From the NCBI GenBank assembly GCA_024276075.1, contig JAJRXX010000032.1, forward strand, positions 1 through 57,791: a stretch of DNA of 57,791 nucleotides, given 5' to 3'. Source of the DNA: Planctomycetota bacterium (GTDB taxonomy: Bacteria; Planctomycetota; Phycisphaerae; Phycisphaerales; Phycisphaeraceae). The notes under the pieces are model-generated. The model had not been told where the DNA came from and did not search any database. It was given only the letters and a program-made list of their open reading frames with translations. The translations under genes were made by a program, and so were the position numbers. Below, piece after piece: positions 44,440-53,919 of this stretch. Within the stretch, counting starts at the first letter, position 1. Each line of letters opens with the position of its first letter.

Positions 44440-47400
44440 TCATTGCGTGCTGGGCTGAATCGCGAACCACTTATACAGGGCTGGTAGAACCAAGAGAGTT
44501 AGGATGGTGGAAGTCACCAGCCCGCCGATGACGACGATCGCCAGCGGACGCTGTACTTCGCTGCCCGTACCGGTTGCCATCAGCAGTGGGATCAGTCCCA
44601 GCGCAGTCGTCGCTGCGGTCATGAGCACCGGCCGGACACGCAGCAATGCGCCTTGGATAGACGCTTCGTCAATCGGTTGGCCCTCTTCAATAAGCTGGTT
44701 TAGATAGGTGATCAGCACCATACCGTTTTCAAGAGCGATCCCAAACAGCGCGATGAACCCGACCGAAGCCGGCACCGAAAGGTTTTCACCGAATAGCCAC
44801 AAGCCGATCACGCCGCCGACCAGCGCTAAAGGAATGTTGAGCAAGATCAACGCCGTGTTTTTGATGGAACTGAAACTGCTAAACAGGAGGATGGCAATGA
44901 TTAGTAGCGTGATGGGTATGACAATCACCAGTCGTTTGTTTGCCTCTTGTTGAAGACGGAACTGGCCGCCCCAGGTTACGAAGTAGCCTGGAGGCAGTTC
45001 GACATTTTTATCGATAGCTTCTTGGGCTTCAGCGACAAACGAACCGATATCTCGCTCAATGACGTTGTTCTGAATAGTGATGAAGCGTTGATTGTTTTCG
45101 CGGGTAATTTGTCGTGGCCCTTCGATGCGGCGTACTGCCGCAAGCTGGGCAAGCGGGATCTGTTCGCCGCGTGGCCCTTTGATCAGGATGTTTTCGATAG
45201 CCTCGATCGTTTCGCGTGCTTGGGACGCAAAGCGAACATAAATTTCGAATCGGCGGATGCCTTCGAATATTTCTCCAGCCGAGACGCCACCCACTGCTGT
45301 GCTGATCAGTTCTTGTACCTGGGCGAGGTTTAGGCCGTAACGAGCCACCGCCTCACGGTTCGGTCGAATGAGAAGTTGTGGTGTGCCGGTCACCTGATCG
45401 ACCTGCAAATCGACTGCTCCGGGTACCTGCTCCACCACTTCTGATATCTCGTTTGCTTTGACGACGAGTGTTTCGAGATCGTCGCCAAACAGCTTGATGG
45501 CAAGTTCTGCTCTGACGCCTTCGAGCAGCTCGTCCACGGTCATCTCAATGGGCTGTGTTAGATTGGCTTGGATACCAGGGAGGCCTTCTACGGTCTCACG
45601 GATTTGCTCTTCGACAAATTCCTGATTTCCCGCCTGTCGCCATTGGTCCTTGGGCTTGAGGATGACATACATTTCCGCTGAGTTAATGGGGTCGGCGTGA
45701 GCACCGACTTCGCCGCGCCCAACTCGGCTGGTTACTGTAATAACCTCAGGGATGGCAAGAAGTCGACGCTCGACAAGGAGTGTGTTTCGCTTGCTTTCTT
45801 CGAGTGAGATCGACGGTGCCATCGTAAGTCGGACGACAATCGTGCCCTCATTGAGCTTGGGTGTGAATTCCGATCCGAGAAATGGAAAGATAATGACGCC
45901 GATTATGAGTAAGGACACTGCCAAGCCAACCGCAGCCCCTCGCGATCGCACGAAGAAGCAGACGGCGGGGCGATAAGGCTTAAGAATTAAACGAACGATC
46001 AGCGGCTCTTGGTGATCGCCATCAGGTCCTTTTTGGGGCCGCCGCATCAGCAGATCGCTAAAGACCGGCGCGGCGAACAAAGCGTAAATCAACGAACCGA
46101 GCATCGCCAGTGCTACAGTATAGGCCAGTGGTCGAAACGTCTTGCCTTCAACGCCTTGAAGTGTAAACAGGGGAAGGAAAACAATAATAATAATTGAAAT
46201 GGCAAATGTAATCGGTCGACCGACCTCACGGCACGCTCGAACGATGGCCTGTGTGCGTGACTCGGATGAGGTTGATTCCCGAAGCACGCGATCAATGTTT
46301 TCGACCATCACAATTGTGCCATCGACCATCATGCCGATGGCGATAGCCAGACCGCCCAGTGACATGAGATTGGCCGATATTTCGAAATAACCCATCGCCA
46401 GACAGGCAAATAGAACCGAGAACGGGATCGCAAGTGCCACCACCAGACTTGGACGAAAACCGCCCATGAAAATGAGTAAAACCAGCGCGACCAGGGCAAT
46501 GCCCATGATTAACGAGTTGGTCACCGTGTTGACCGCAGCAACGACGATGTCTTTTTGCTGATAGTAAGGGACAATCTTTACACCCTGCGGCAAGGTCCGA
46601 TTAATTTTCTCGATCCGTTTTTCCACCGCTTCGATGACTGTAGAAGCATTGGTGCCATAGAGTTTGATGACCATCCCGGCGACGACTTCGCCCTCGCCGT
46701 TACGGGTCTGAAGCCCACGACGGATTGCCCCCCCGATTCGCACCTCTGCCAGATCGCGCAGATAGATTGGTCGGCCGTCGACCGTCTTGACAACGATACT
46801 ATTGAGATCATTGATGCTGGTAGCCAGGCCGACGCTACGGACTACTAATTCTTCGTTGTTTTGCTCAATAAACTGGGCGCCTACATTGACGTTGTTGGCT
46901 TCGATACGTTCAATGACAGCGCCGAGTGTCAGGTCAAATCGCAGCAGCGATGCGGAGTCGACTACGACGTGGTATTGCTTTTCTTGACCCCCGATACCCA
47001 GTACTTCTGTTACCCCCGGCACTGTTTGCAAGTTGAACTTGACGATCCAGTCCTGCATGGTCCGGAGTTCTTCGAGCGAATACTTGCCGGTGGAGTCTTC
47101 GAGGTAATAGAAGAAAATCAAGCCCATGCCTGTCGAAATCGGCCCCATCCCCGGATCGCCGAATCCTTCGGGTATCTGCTCTCTCGCTTCCTGCAATCGT
47201 TCGCCGACGAGTTGGCGGGCGAAGTAGATATCTAGACCGTCTTCAAAATATACATTAACAACGGAGAGCCCGAAGTTGGAGACCGATCGTATCTTCTCGA
47301 TACCCGGAAGGCCGGTCATCGCAGCTTCGACGGGATAGGTCACATACATCTCGATCTCTTCGGGCGCCAGACCCTCTGTGACAGTAAATACCTGTACCAG

Positions 47401-47535
47401 ATTCGGCGATACGTCGGGAAACGCATCCACGGGCAGACGGGTGTAGCTCCAGTAACCGGCTGCCATTACCAATACAGTTAAGACGATGATCAGCAGTCGG
47501 CCGCGCATCGCGAAATCTATCATTTTCTCAATCAT
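44440..47535 (-). CDS. Heavy-metal efflux RND transporter, CusA/CzcA family
   Basis: 1031 residues, full length, starting MIEKMIDFAMRGRLLIIVLT. Twelve TM helices as in RND pumps and two large periplasmic loops. The TM4 motif MMVDGTIVMVENIDR contains the proton-relay Asp. In Czc-type pumps this segment usually reads differently (DGAVV) and in CusA (DAAIV), so the metal cannot be fixed: Co/Zn/Cd, Cu/Ag or another cation. It pumps metal from periplasm or cytoplasm through the adaptor and outer-membrane channel encoded upstream. The adaptor gene ends 26 bp upstream. AAGGAT precedes the ATG. Confidence 0.92.
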   Translation of the reverse strand: MIEKMIDFAMRGRLLIIVLTVLVMAAGYWSYTRLPVDAFPDVSPNLVQVFTVTEGLAPEEIEMYVTYPVEAAMTGLPGIEKIRSVSNFGLSVVNVYFEDGLDIYFARQLVGERLQEAREQIPEGFGDPGMGPISTGMGLIFFYYLEDSTGKYSLEELRTMQDWIVKFNLQTVPGVTEVLGIGGQEKQYHVVVDSASLLRFDLTLGAVIERIEANNVNVGAQFIEQNNEELVVRSVGLATSINDLNSIVVKTVDGRPIYLRDLAEVRIGGAIRRGLQTRNGEGEVVAGMVIKLYGTNASTVIEAVEKRIEKINRTLPQGVKIVPYYQQKDIVVAAVNTVTNSLIMGIALVALVLLIFMGGFRPSLVVALAIPFSVLFACLAMGYFEISANLMSLGGLAIAIGMMVDGTIVMVENIDRVLRESTSSESRTQAIVRACREVGRPITFAISIIIIVFLPLFTLQGVEGKTFRPLAYTVALAMLGSLIYALFAAPVFSDLLMRRPQKGPDGDHQEPLIVRLILKPYRPAVCFFVRSRGAAVGLAVSLLIIGVIIFPFLGSEFTPKLNEGTIVVRLTMAPSISLEESKRNTLLVERRLLAIPEVITVTSRVGRGEVGAHADPINSAEMYVILKPKDQWRQAGNQEFVEEQIRETVEGLPGIQANLTQPIEMTVDELLEGVRAELAIKLFGDDLETLVVKANEISEVVEQVPGAVDLQVDQVTGTPQLLIRPNREAVARYGLNLAQVQELISTAVGGVSAGEIFEGIRRFEIYVRFASQARETIEAIENILIKGPRGEQIPLAQLAAVRRIEGPRQITRENNQRFITIQNNVIERDIGSFVAEAQEAIDKNVELPPGYFVTWGGQFRLQQEANKRLVIVIPITLLIIAILLFSSFSSIKNTALILLNIPLALVGGVIGLWLFGENLSVPASVGFIALFGIALENGMVLITYLNQLIEEGQPIDEASIQGALLRVRPVLMTAATTALGLIPLLMATGTGSEVQRPLAIVVIGGLVTSTILTLLVLPALYKWFAIQPSTQ

Positions 47536-47561
47536 GGGGGTTTATCCTTTAGAGCGATAAG

Positions 47562-48908
47562 TCAGTGGGCGTGGCCGTCGCCAAACGCACCTTTCTGCAG
47601 CTCGGCTTTGAGCGTAAAGGCATTGTTGGACACGTAGCGGTCGCCGCGACCAAGGCCCTTTACAATCTCAATGTGCGTAGCGTTAGTCTTGCCAACGCGC
47701 ACTTGTCTAGGCTCATATCCTTTTTGAGTTTGCACGAAAATAACCGTTTTGCCCTCGACGATTTGCAATGCTGTGCGCGGGACGACAATGGCGGCTGATG
47801 CGGACTCGTCCATCGCTACGTGACCGGTCACGAACAGGCCCGGCCTCCACTGGCCTTGTGGGTTGTGCAACACGATTCTCGCTGTGGCGGTGCGTGTTTG
47901 TTCATCTATCGCGGGGCTGATGAAGGCGATCGTCCCGCTGGCGTTGGGGATGCCGTGACCGAACTCGATCTGTACATGCATGCCGGCCCGTACCCGCGCC
48001 AAGTCACGCTGGTACACCGTCAGGTTTACCCACACGCTCGACATGTCAGCCACGATAAAAGGTGATTGCTTCGGTTGGTCGTTGATCACTTCACCCCGTG
48101 TGGCTTCCCGTGCAATCACAAGACCGCTGATCGTGGTGCGCAGTTCGTATCGACTCAGTGACGTATCTATCGCGTCGAATATCGCTCGGACCTCTTCATT
48201 TGTAAGGCCCAGTGCGTGTAGGTTTTGCTCGGCTAAGTTCCGTGCGATCTGGGTCTCACGGACCGCTTGCCGGGATACGAGCACCTTGCGTTCGGTACCG
48301 ATTTTGTCCTTGAACAATCTTTCGTCGCGAATCAGGTTTTCTTGGGCCAATTCGAGGCGTGCCTGGGTAGCCAGATATTCACTTTTGGCGCCGGCGAGTT
48401 CTCGGCTGTTGAGCACCGCCAATATCTCGCCTGCCTCGACGCGGTCTCCCACGCTTTTGGTCACTTCCACTACGATTCCCGCGACACTCGGAGTGACATG
48501 AGCGACCAGGTCGGCATTGAACACGACTTCGCCCGGTAGCCGAAGTGTTTGGCCAAGCTTGCCGCGGCGGGCACGTTCGACCTTGATATCGTATTCCTCA
48601 ACCACGGACGGGGTAATTCGTATGACGCCTTCTTCGTCGTTGTGACCCTCATGGCCGTCATGGTCTTTGTGCGTGCTTTCTTCAGCGTGGCTGTCTTCAT
48701 GTGCGTGGTCGGCGTGGTCATCGAGTTTGGTCTGATTGTTTTCCGTGTCGTCGTGTCCGTCGTGGTCTTCGTGCGTTTGCGTGCCGTGATCGTGTTGGGC
48801 GCCGATGGCCAACGACGTGGTCGGGGAAACATCTGTGGATAAAGCGGTCGTGAATCCAGTCACGAGACATAGCACGATGAATACACCGATTTGTTTGGTT
48901 TTTATCAC
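47562..48908 (-). CDS. RND efflux periplasmic adaptor, His/Asp-rich (CusB/CzcB type)
   Basis: 448 residues from a GTG that overlaps the TGA of the channel gene (GTGA). Signal peptide, then about 35-95 very rich in His and Asp (EDHDGHDD, DHADHAHEDS, KDHDGHEGHNDE), a likely metal-binding region, with a second His cluster at the extreme C-terminus (GDGHAH). The core shows the barrel-sandwich start LRLPGEVVFNADLVAHVTPS, an alpha-hairpin (about 185-245) and an adaptor beta-barrel. It links the inner-membrane pump to the channel in the periplasm. His-rich adaptors are known in zinc and cobalt systems, which favours but does not prove those metals. Confidence 0.92.
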   Translation of the reverse strand: MIKTKQIGVFIVLCLVTGFTTALSTDVSPTTSLAIGAQHDHGTQTHEDHDGHDDTENNQTKLDDHADHAHEDSHAEESTHKDHDGHEGHNDEEGVIRITPSVVEEYDIKVERARRGKLGQTLRLPGEVVFNADLVAHVTPSVAGIVVEVTKSVGDRVEAGEILAVLNSRELAGAKSEYLATQARLELAQENLIRDERLFKDKIGTERKVLVSRQAVRETQIARNLAEQNLHALGLTNEEVRAIFDAIDTSLSRYELRTTISGLVIAREATRGEVINDQPKQSPFIVADMSSVWVNLTVYQRDLARVRAGMHVQIEFGHGIPNASGTIAFISPAIDEQTRTATARIVLHNPQGQWRPGLFVTGHVAMDESASAAIVVPRTALQIVEGKTVIFVQTQKGYEPRQVRVGKTNATHIEIVKGLGRGDRYVSNNAFTLKAELQKGAFGDGHAH

Positions 48909-50332
48909 GATTCGTCTCCAACGTTGGTTGTTTGAGATTCAGTTGGGATTGTGGTTTCGCTGGCAACATTCGGGAGCGGTTGACCAATCAAACCTTCGAT
49001 CTGCGCCACTGCTTTGTGGTAGGCAGCCAATGCGTCAAGGTATTGCTGTCGAAAGTTGATCAGCGTTCGTTCCGCGTCCAACACGTCAAGAAAACCTAGA
49101 TCGCCTTGATCGAACGCACGCCGGATCGCCTCGTACGCCTCGGTGGCCGGGGGCAGTGCATGGTCACGGAGTATGACCGCGTTGCTGTGGGCGGTCGTAA
49201 TCTGGGCGTAAGCAGCGGCCAGTGCAGCCTGCACCCGCAATTCGGCCGCCCGGCGCTCCTGATGAGCTGATGCGACGCCGAGCCTTGCAGCAAGAATGTC
49301 GCCCTGTCGACGATCGAAGATGGGAAGCGGAATTGAAATCCCCGCAACCAAAGTGTCGTCGTCGGACTCGTTGAGGCGCCGATAACCAATGGTGCCGGTC
49401 AGGTCAGGCACAGCCTGAGCTTTGGCAAGCGCTATTTCTGTTTGACGTGCGGTAATTTCCACCGCCCAACGTGCCACGTCGGGGTTTTGATTCACCAATG
49501 TGACCAATGCTGAAGCAGGCGGTACGGGTTGTATGTTGTTGAGATCGCCCACCGCGTTCGTAAAACGTGGCAGCGTGCTGCCCCAAGTCGATGCAAGTTG
49601 CAGTCGGGTTGCATCCCGTGCCCGTTGGGCGCCCTGGAGCTCAATCTTGGCCGCCACCACCGGTACGACGGCACGCAAACGTTCAACAGGGGGGGCGTCG
49701 CCGGCGTCGACGCGGCGATTGATCGAATCTTGAACCTGCTGGGCGATCGCAACCGATTCCTGTGCCAATTCGACTTGGCGCTGGGCGGCAAGGACATTTA
49801 CGAATCGTTGTGTCGTTTCGGTTAACAAAGCGATTCGAGCGGCTTCATAGTCCCACCCCGCCAACTCACCACGTAATTGGGCGCGTCGGCGACGGTGTTC
49901 GATATCGCCACCGAGCGGAATGGTCTGGCTGAGCGAAATTGTCGTCTCCAGGGCATCAGAACCTGATGTGCTACCGGACCCGGCAAAATTTTCAAATTCC
50001 GCTTCTGCTTCCGGGTTTGGCCAGAGCCCCGCTTGGAGCGTCCGCGCCTCCGCAGCCCGGATGCTATAGGCGAAAGTGGCCAGCCCCGGGTTTCGCAGTA
50101 ATGCTGCCGCTAGCGCCTCACGAAGCGAGATATTGCCTTCGTGTTCGGCAACAACGCGATAGCTACGTTTAGCCGTGTTCGAATGATCGCCACTGGGCGG
50201 CTTGAAAGTGGCGTAAGACTTACCGAGCGGTCGCCGTTGCGTCCAGTAGTCGTCATTGAGCACCGATCCGGCGCAACCACACAACCCCACGCCGACAGCG
50301 GTTAAAAAGAAAAGGCTAAGTGCATGTTTCAT
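48905..50332 (-). CDS. TolC-family outer-membrane efflux channel (CzcC/CusC type)
   Basis: 475 residues. It is a probable lipoprotein: MKHALSLFFLTAVGVGLCGC has the lipobox LCGC. Two homologous alpha-barrel/beta-barrel halves follow, with the typical SLREALAAALLRNPGLAT start and EAYEAIRRAFDQGDLGFLDV near the end. It should form the exit duct through the outer membrane for the metal pump. It heads the channel-adaptor-pump order and overlaps the adaptor gene by four bases. CAGGA is eight bases before the ATG. Confidence 0.92.
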   Translation of the reverse strand: MKHALSLFFLTAVGVGLCGCAGSVLNDDYWTQRRPLGKSYATFKPPSGDHSNTAKRSYRVVAEHEGNISLREALAAALLRNPGLATFAYSIRAAEARTLQAGLWPNPEAEAEFENFAGSGSTSGSDALETTISLSQTIPLGGDIEHRRRRAQLRGELAGWDYEAARIALLTETTQRFVNVLAAQRQVELAQESVAIAQQVQDSINRRVDAGDAPPVERLRAVVPVVAAKIELQGAQRARDATRLQLASTWGSTLPRFTNAVGDLNNIQPVPPASALVTLVNQNPDVARWAVEITARQTEIALAKAQAVPDLTGTIGYRRLNESDDDTLVAGISIPLPIFDRRQGDILAARLGVASAHQERRAAELRVQAALAAAYAQITTAHSNAVILRDHALPPATEAYEAIRRAFDQGDLGFLDVLDAERTLINFRQQYLDALAAYHKAVAQIEGLIGQPLPNVASETTIPTESQTTNVGDES

Positions 50333-50446
50333 GAATCAATCCTGCGAAATCGTACGCAATCATCAAAAACGTCAGCGTGTCGATGTAAGGGAACGCGCGT
50401 GGCGGTCCTGCGACGCGGATAAACGAACGCTTCGGGAGTGGCTTCG

Positions 50447-50860
50447 CTAAATCAGCAGGATGACGCTACGGGCAAGCAGTTGCGCTGGGTGAGCAAGGAG
50501 GACGTGATTTGTCGTGGCGTCGATCGGTAAAGGACGCTGTGGCAGTTCAGCAATCGAATGCGTGATATACGCTGGCATCGGAACGATGGCTCGATGCGTT
50601 TTACGGGTGATAACGACTGGCAGGCTGAAGGAGACGTCTACGCACGTTTCACTGTTCAGTAAAACATTGGCTGTATGGTCGCTGCCCATTGTCGATGCGA
50701 TGGATTGGCACGAGCCGACGTGGACAACCTCAATCGCTTTGTGGCCGTGGTTGTCGGCGCATTGAACCAGGAACGTGCCCAACAGAGACGTTATGAACTG
50801 GCCAAGCAGTAAAAGAACGACCATCGCTCTGGTTAAAGATGTATTGGACAATAAGACCAT
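50447..50860 (-). CDS. Small membrane-anchored protein upstream of the metal-efflux operon
   Basis: 137 residues from the ATG at 50860; a GTG at 50953 would make 168. The N-terminal TM is AMVVLLLLGQFITSLLGTFL, then a short extracytoplasmic part with paired Cys/His: VQCADNHGHKAIEVVHVGSC and ETCVDVSFSLP. From memory, small proteins with this Cys-His layout are often encoded just upstream of czcCBA-type operons. Their function is not established; a metal-binding or sensing role is inference. It lies 115 bp upstream of the channel gene on the same strand. Confidence 0.7.
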   Translation of the reverse strand: MVLLSNTSLTRAMVVLLLLGQFITSLLGTFLVQCADNHGHKAIEVVHVGSCQSIASTMGSDHTANVLLNSETCVDVSFSLPVVITRKTHRAIVPMPAYITHSIAELPQRPLPIDATTNHVLLAHPAQLLARSVILLI

Positions 50861-51013
50861 CAGATAGTTACTTAGTCGGCGATGGTTTACCAGTGCTTTA
50901 ATCGGACTTCGATTGCGGGTTATTGTAGCGTCTAATTCTGAATAGGTCGTCACAGCCCAGTATGGCTTTGCTGGAGTCGATTTTAATAGAGGACATTAAA
51001 ATATAGCAATTCG

Positions 51014-52738
51014 TTAAACAGAGGGGGTTGGCTGCGTAGGCTGTTGGGCTTCGGGTTTGGAAAAGCTGCGCCACATCTTAGTCGGCAGCATGCCGAGCCC
51101 CATCAACAGTAGTTGGCTGCAAACAAAAGCGAACATCCAGAATATCGCTGAGTCCATGAAGCCGTAGGAGTGCAGCCCGACGCCTAGCATGTTGGTGCCG
51201 AACCAGGACCAGCTTGTGATGATATTCCCAGCGATGGCCAGGACCATCATTCCTCGTTCACGGATCATGCCGCCCCATCGTGCGTGCAAGATCAATGCAT
51301 TCATCAGGACGATCAGCACAGCGCCGTTTTCTTTCGGGTCCCAGCCCCAGAACCGTCCCCACGATTGATCGGCCCAGATGCCACCGAGCACGGTTCCAAC
51401 AAAGCTCAGCAGCATGGCGAAGCAGACCACGCCGTAGACCATTTTGCCCAACGATTTAAATAGCTCGGGCTTGAGCACAGGTGTGAATACGCCCAGCAGG
51501 ATAAACAAGATCGCCAAGAATCCTGCCAGAAACGTCGCCGAATAACCCACGGTCACCGCGATGACGTGTGTCGACAGCCAGAAGTTCGAGTCCAGCACAG
51601 CCTGCATCATCTCCATCGTGTCGCCGTCACCGCCGAGATTGTGCGCAATGATCAACGTCACGAACCCAATCACCGCAGCGGTGATGCTGCCCAGTCCCAG
51701 CCGAAACAACCGTTCGAGGAACAACGCTAATAGCACGCAACCCCATCCGATGAACACAGCCGAGGAGTAGAGGTTTGTGACAGGCGGGCGTCCCTGGAGG
51801 TAAATCCGCGACCCCAGCCCGAACGTGTGAACCACAAACGTTAATATAAGCAGCCAGACTGCGGCCTTGCCCAAAGACTCGGGCCAAACTGGTCGGGACA
51901 AGCAACGCAGCAAAAACGACATGCATGCTAGAACAAACGCGATCACGTACAGGACCGTCGCGAGATAAAACGGTTCAAAATCGTTGAAGAATATCTCATA
52001 CCCTGTCTTGCGTACGTCACGAGGCATCAGGCTTTTGAGATAGTGGTGGTATTGAGACGCGATGCGGTTGAATCGTTGCGGGTCGTTCTGATTGTACGCT
52101 GACATAATCGACGTGATGTAGGCGGCTGAGGCGGGCATGTTGCTATCAGATTGGTGGACAGCGTGCATGATTTTAGACATGGGTTCCCACGACTCGCGGC
52201 CGTCTACAGGGGGCACTGTGTAGGGCGTGTCTAGCTGTGACAGTCGGCTAAATAGGATCAAGTGGCGGTAGAGTTTGAGCAGATGTTTCTGGAAAGGATT
52301 GCGCTTTTTGCCGGTGATCTGCATGGCCTGCTGCGCTTGCTTCGAGATCGTGTTCTGGTGCGTCATGATCGTATCGAAGCTAAAGCGTTTCCCGTCGGCG
52401 TGCGTCAGGCCCATCAACGCCAGCACATCGGGGTGATCGATCCGGAAAACGTCGTAGCCACGCGATTGTTCAGGTCGGGCGATCGTGTCTGCTAACCAGC
52501 GGATGGCGGGCTGCCGCAAGCCGTTTAATCGAAACGTCTGACGACCGCTGATGATCATGAGGCTGTTGCGCGCCACGGTATCGAGTGGCTTGACACGGCC
52601 GTCCGCGGAGACGGGAATCCGCCTAATCTGCTGGAAATCATAAGGCCCATTGTTTTTGGCGGGACGCGCATGATTTAGCAGGAACGCCGACGCCAGTAAA
52701 ACCGCAATCCATGGGAATGCCCGCCCAGGTGACGTCAT
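51014..52738 (-). CDS. ccsA: System II cytochrome c biogenesis protein CcsA-type (long form)
   Basis: 574 residues from ATG 52738, which overlaps the ResB stop by four bases (ATGA); the upstream start at 52834 lies inside resB. The N-terminal ~260 residues have one TM and a periplasmic part opening RIPVSADGRVKPLDTVARNS, typical of long CcsA proteins in Bacteroidetes and planctomycetes. The C-terminal half has about eight TM helices and the haem-handling WWD motif WGRFWGWDPKENGAV (about 455-469). With ResB it moves haem outward and attaches it to apocytochromes c. Confidence 0.9.
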   Translation of the reverse strand: MTSPGRAFPWIAVLLASAFLLNHARPAKNNGPYDFQQIRRIPVSADGRVKPLDTVARNSLMIISGRQTFRLNGLRQPAIRWLADTIARPEQSRGYDVFRIDHPDVLALMGLTHADGKRFSFDTIMTHQNTISKQAQQAMQITGKKRNPFQKHLLKLYRHLILFSRLSQLDTPYTVPPVDGRESWEPMSKIMHAVHQSDSNMPASAAYITSIMSAYNQNDPQRFNRIASQYHHYLKSLMPRDVRKTGYEIFFNDFEPFYLATVLYVIAFVLACMSFLLRCLSRPVWPESLGKAAVWLLILTFVVHTFGLGSRIYLQGRPPVTNLYSSAVFIGWGCVLLALFLERLFRLGLGSITAAVIGFVTLIIAHNLGGDGDTMEMMQAVLDSNFWLSTHVIAVTVGYSATFLAGFLAILFILLGVFTPVLKPELFKSLGKMVYGVVCFAMLLSFVGTVLGGIWADQSWGRFWGWDPKENGAVLIVLMNALILHARWGGMIRERGMMVLAIAGNIITSWSWFGTNMLGVGLHSYGFMDSAIFWMFAFVCSQLLLMGLGMLPTKMWRSFSKPEAQQPTQPTPSV

Positions 52739-53919
52739 AACCCGACCTTCCGAACAAATTTGGTTAGGTTCAGGCCGAAGTGCAGCAGCATTCCCACCGA
52801 CACGAGCGTGCATGAGATGTAAGGCAGCAGCCACCCCGGGTTGCGCACAACTTGCAAGATCGTACCGGTATCGCCTTCTTTAAATGCCGACTGATAAAAC
52901 GTCTCTCCGCCGTATCGCAGCGGATTGTTCATGTAGATCAATACCTGACGATCTTCACGGTTAACCGGGTCAACCAATCGGATGAGGCTCGAGAAATTGC
53001 GGGGTTTCTGTGTGCCCACAAATTTATCGTGGCGGAAGTCAATCAGGTGCATCGTGTAAGGCTTATAGTCACGCTTGAACCGCAACGAGAGTTTGTACGA
53101 TTTGCCACCCACAGTTACGCGCTGGGCGTCGTCGAGGTACAGCGAGACGAGCCAAGTCCCCAGCGATTGTCCTTCGTGTGACAGCTTTATATAGGCTGAG
53201 GGAGCGTCGACATTCTGGCCATCAACACCCGTCGCTCGCGCAATTCGCTGCGCAACGACGCCTTTGCCGGTTCCCGCAGTGGCTCTCGGTTTCAAACCGG
53301 GTGGGGCACCCATTGGTCCGAACAGCCTCGAGTTGGGCATCCACTCGATCACCGTCACGTCAAAAGGTAGCCGCGAATCGCGGATTGGATCTCCATAGTC
53401 AACGAGGATTGATTCGGGAATCACCACGACTTGATCGTAGTCCGGCGAAGATGCATCGATCACCGCTAGCTCGGCTTGCCGGATGTCTTCGGTGTAGTTC
53501 GCATAGCTGCCTTCGTCGATCGTCATGTTGCCTTCTTGGGCAAAGACCGCTGTGATCAGTTCGCCGACCAGCAGCAGCACAATCCCCATGTGCAAAATAA
53601 GAATACCCGCACGCTTCGATGTGAGCTTGAACCGCATGCTGTGCGCCGCTATCAGGTTGATCATCATCAGCGTGCCGATGACGAATCCACCCGGAAACGG
53701 AAAGCGTCCAGGTATCTCCGCGATATTGATGGGCACGAACAATTGCAGGTCTATCCAAACTACAAAGCTGCGAAAATACAGACGCATCACCGTCCATATC
53801 CCTTGATGCACCTGGGCCAAGGTCCCCGCAAAGATCAGGAACATCGCCATGGCAAACAACACAACCGTCAGCTGCAGCGACGCAAGGGGTTGAAACGTTT
53901 TTTTCACGTTTGGGTTCAC
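52735..53919 (-). CDS. resB: ResB-like cytochrome c biogenesis protein
   Basis: 394 residues from a GTG overlapping the lipoprotein TGA. TM segments near 15-35 (SLQLTVVLFAMAMFLIFAGT), about 70-95 and 108-128 (GILILHMGIVLLLVGELITA). A large periplasmic domain follows and a last TM at about 360-382. The pattern and the sequence LINLI-like MMINLIAAHSMRFKL fit ResB/Ccs1, the partner of CcsA in system II. The two genes overlap by four bases, so translational coupling is likely. Confidence 0.87.
   Translation of the reverse strand: MNPNVKKTFQPLASLQLTVVLFAMAMFLIFAGTLAQVHQGIWTVMRLYFRSFVVWIDLQLFVPINIAEIPGRFPFPGGFVIGTLMMINLIAAHSMRFKLTSKRAGILILHMGIVLLLVGELITAVFAQEGNMTIDEGSYANYTEDIRQAELAVIDASSPDYDQVVVIPESILVDYGDPIRDSRLPFDVTVIEWMPNSRLFGPMGAPPGLKPRATAGTGKGVVAQRIARATGVDGQNVDAPSAYIKLSHEGQSLGTWLVSLYLDDAQRVTVGGKSYKLSLRFKRDYKPYTMHLIDFRHDKFVGTQKPRNFSSLIRLVDPVNREDRQVLIYMNNPLRYGGETFYQSAFKEGDTGTILQVVRNPGWLLPYISCTLVSVGMLLHFGLNLTKFVRKVGL

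Noticed and set aside
50861-50953. GTG start at 50953 for the small metal-operon protein
   Set aside because: The extra 31 residues are polar and unlike a signal sequence, and no ribosome site precedes that GTG. The inner ATG places the TM segment near the N-terminus.
52739-52834. Longer N-terminus of the CcsA protein
   Set aside because: It would overlap resB by 100 bases, whereas the ATG at 52738 gives the common 4-base overlap.
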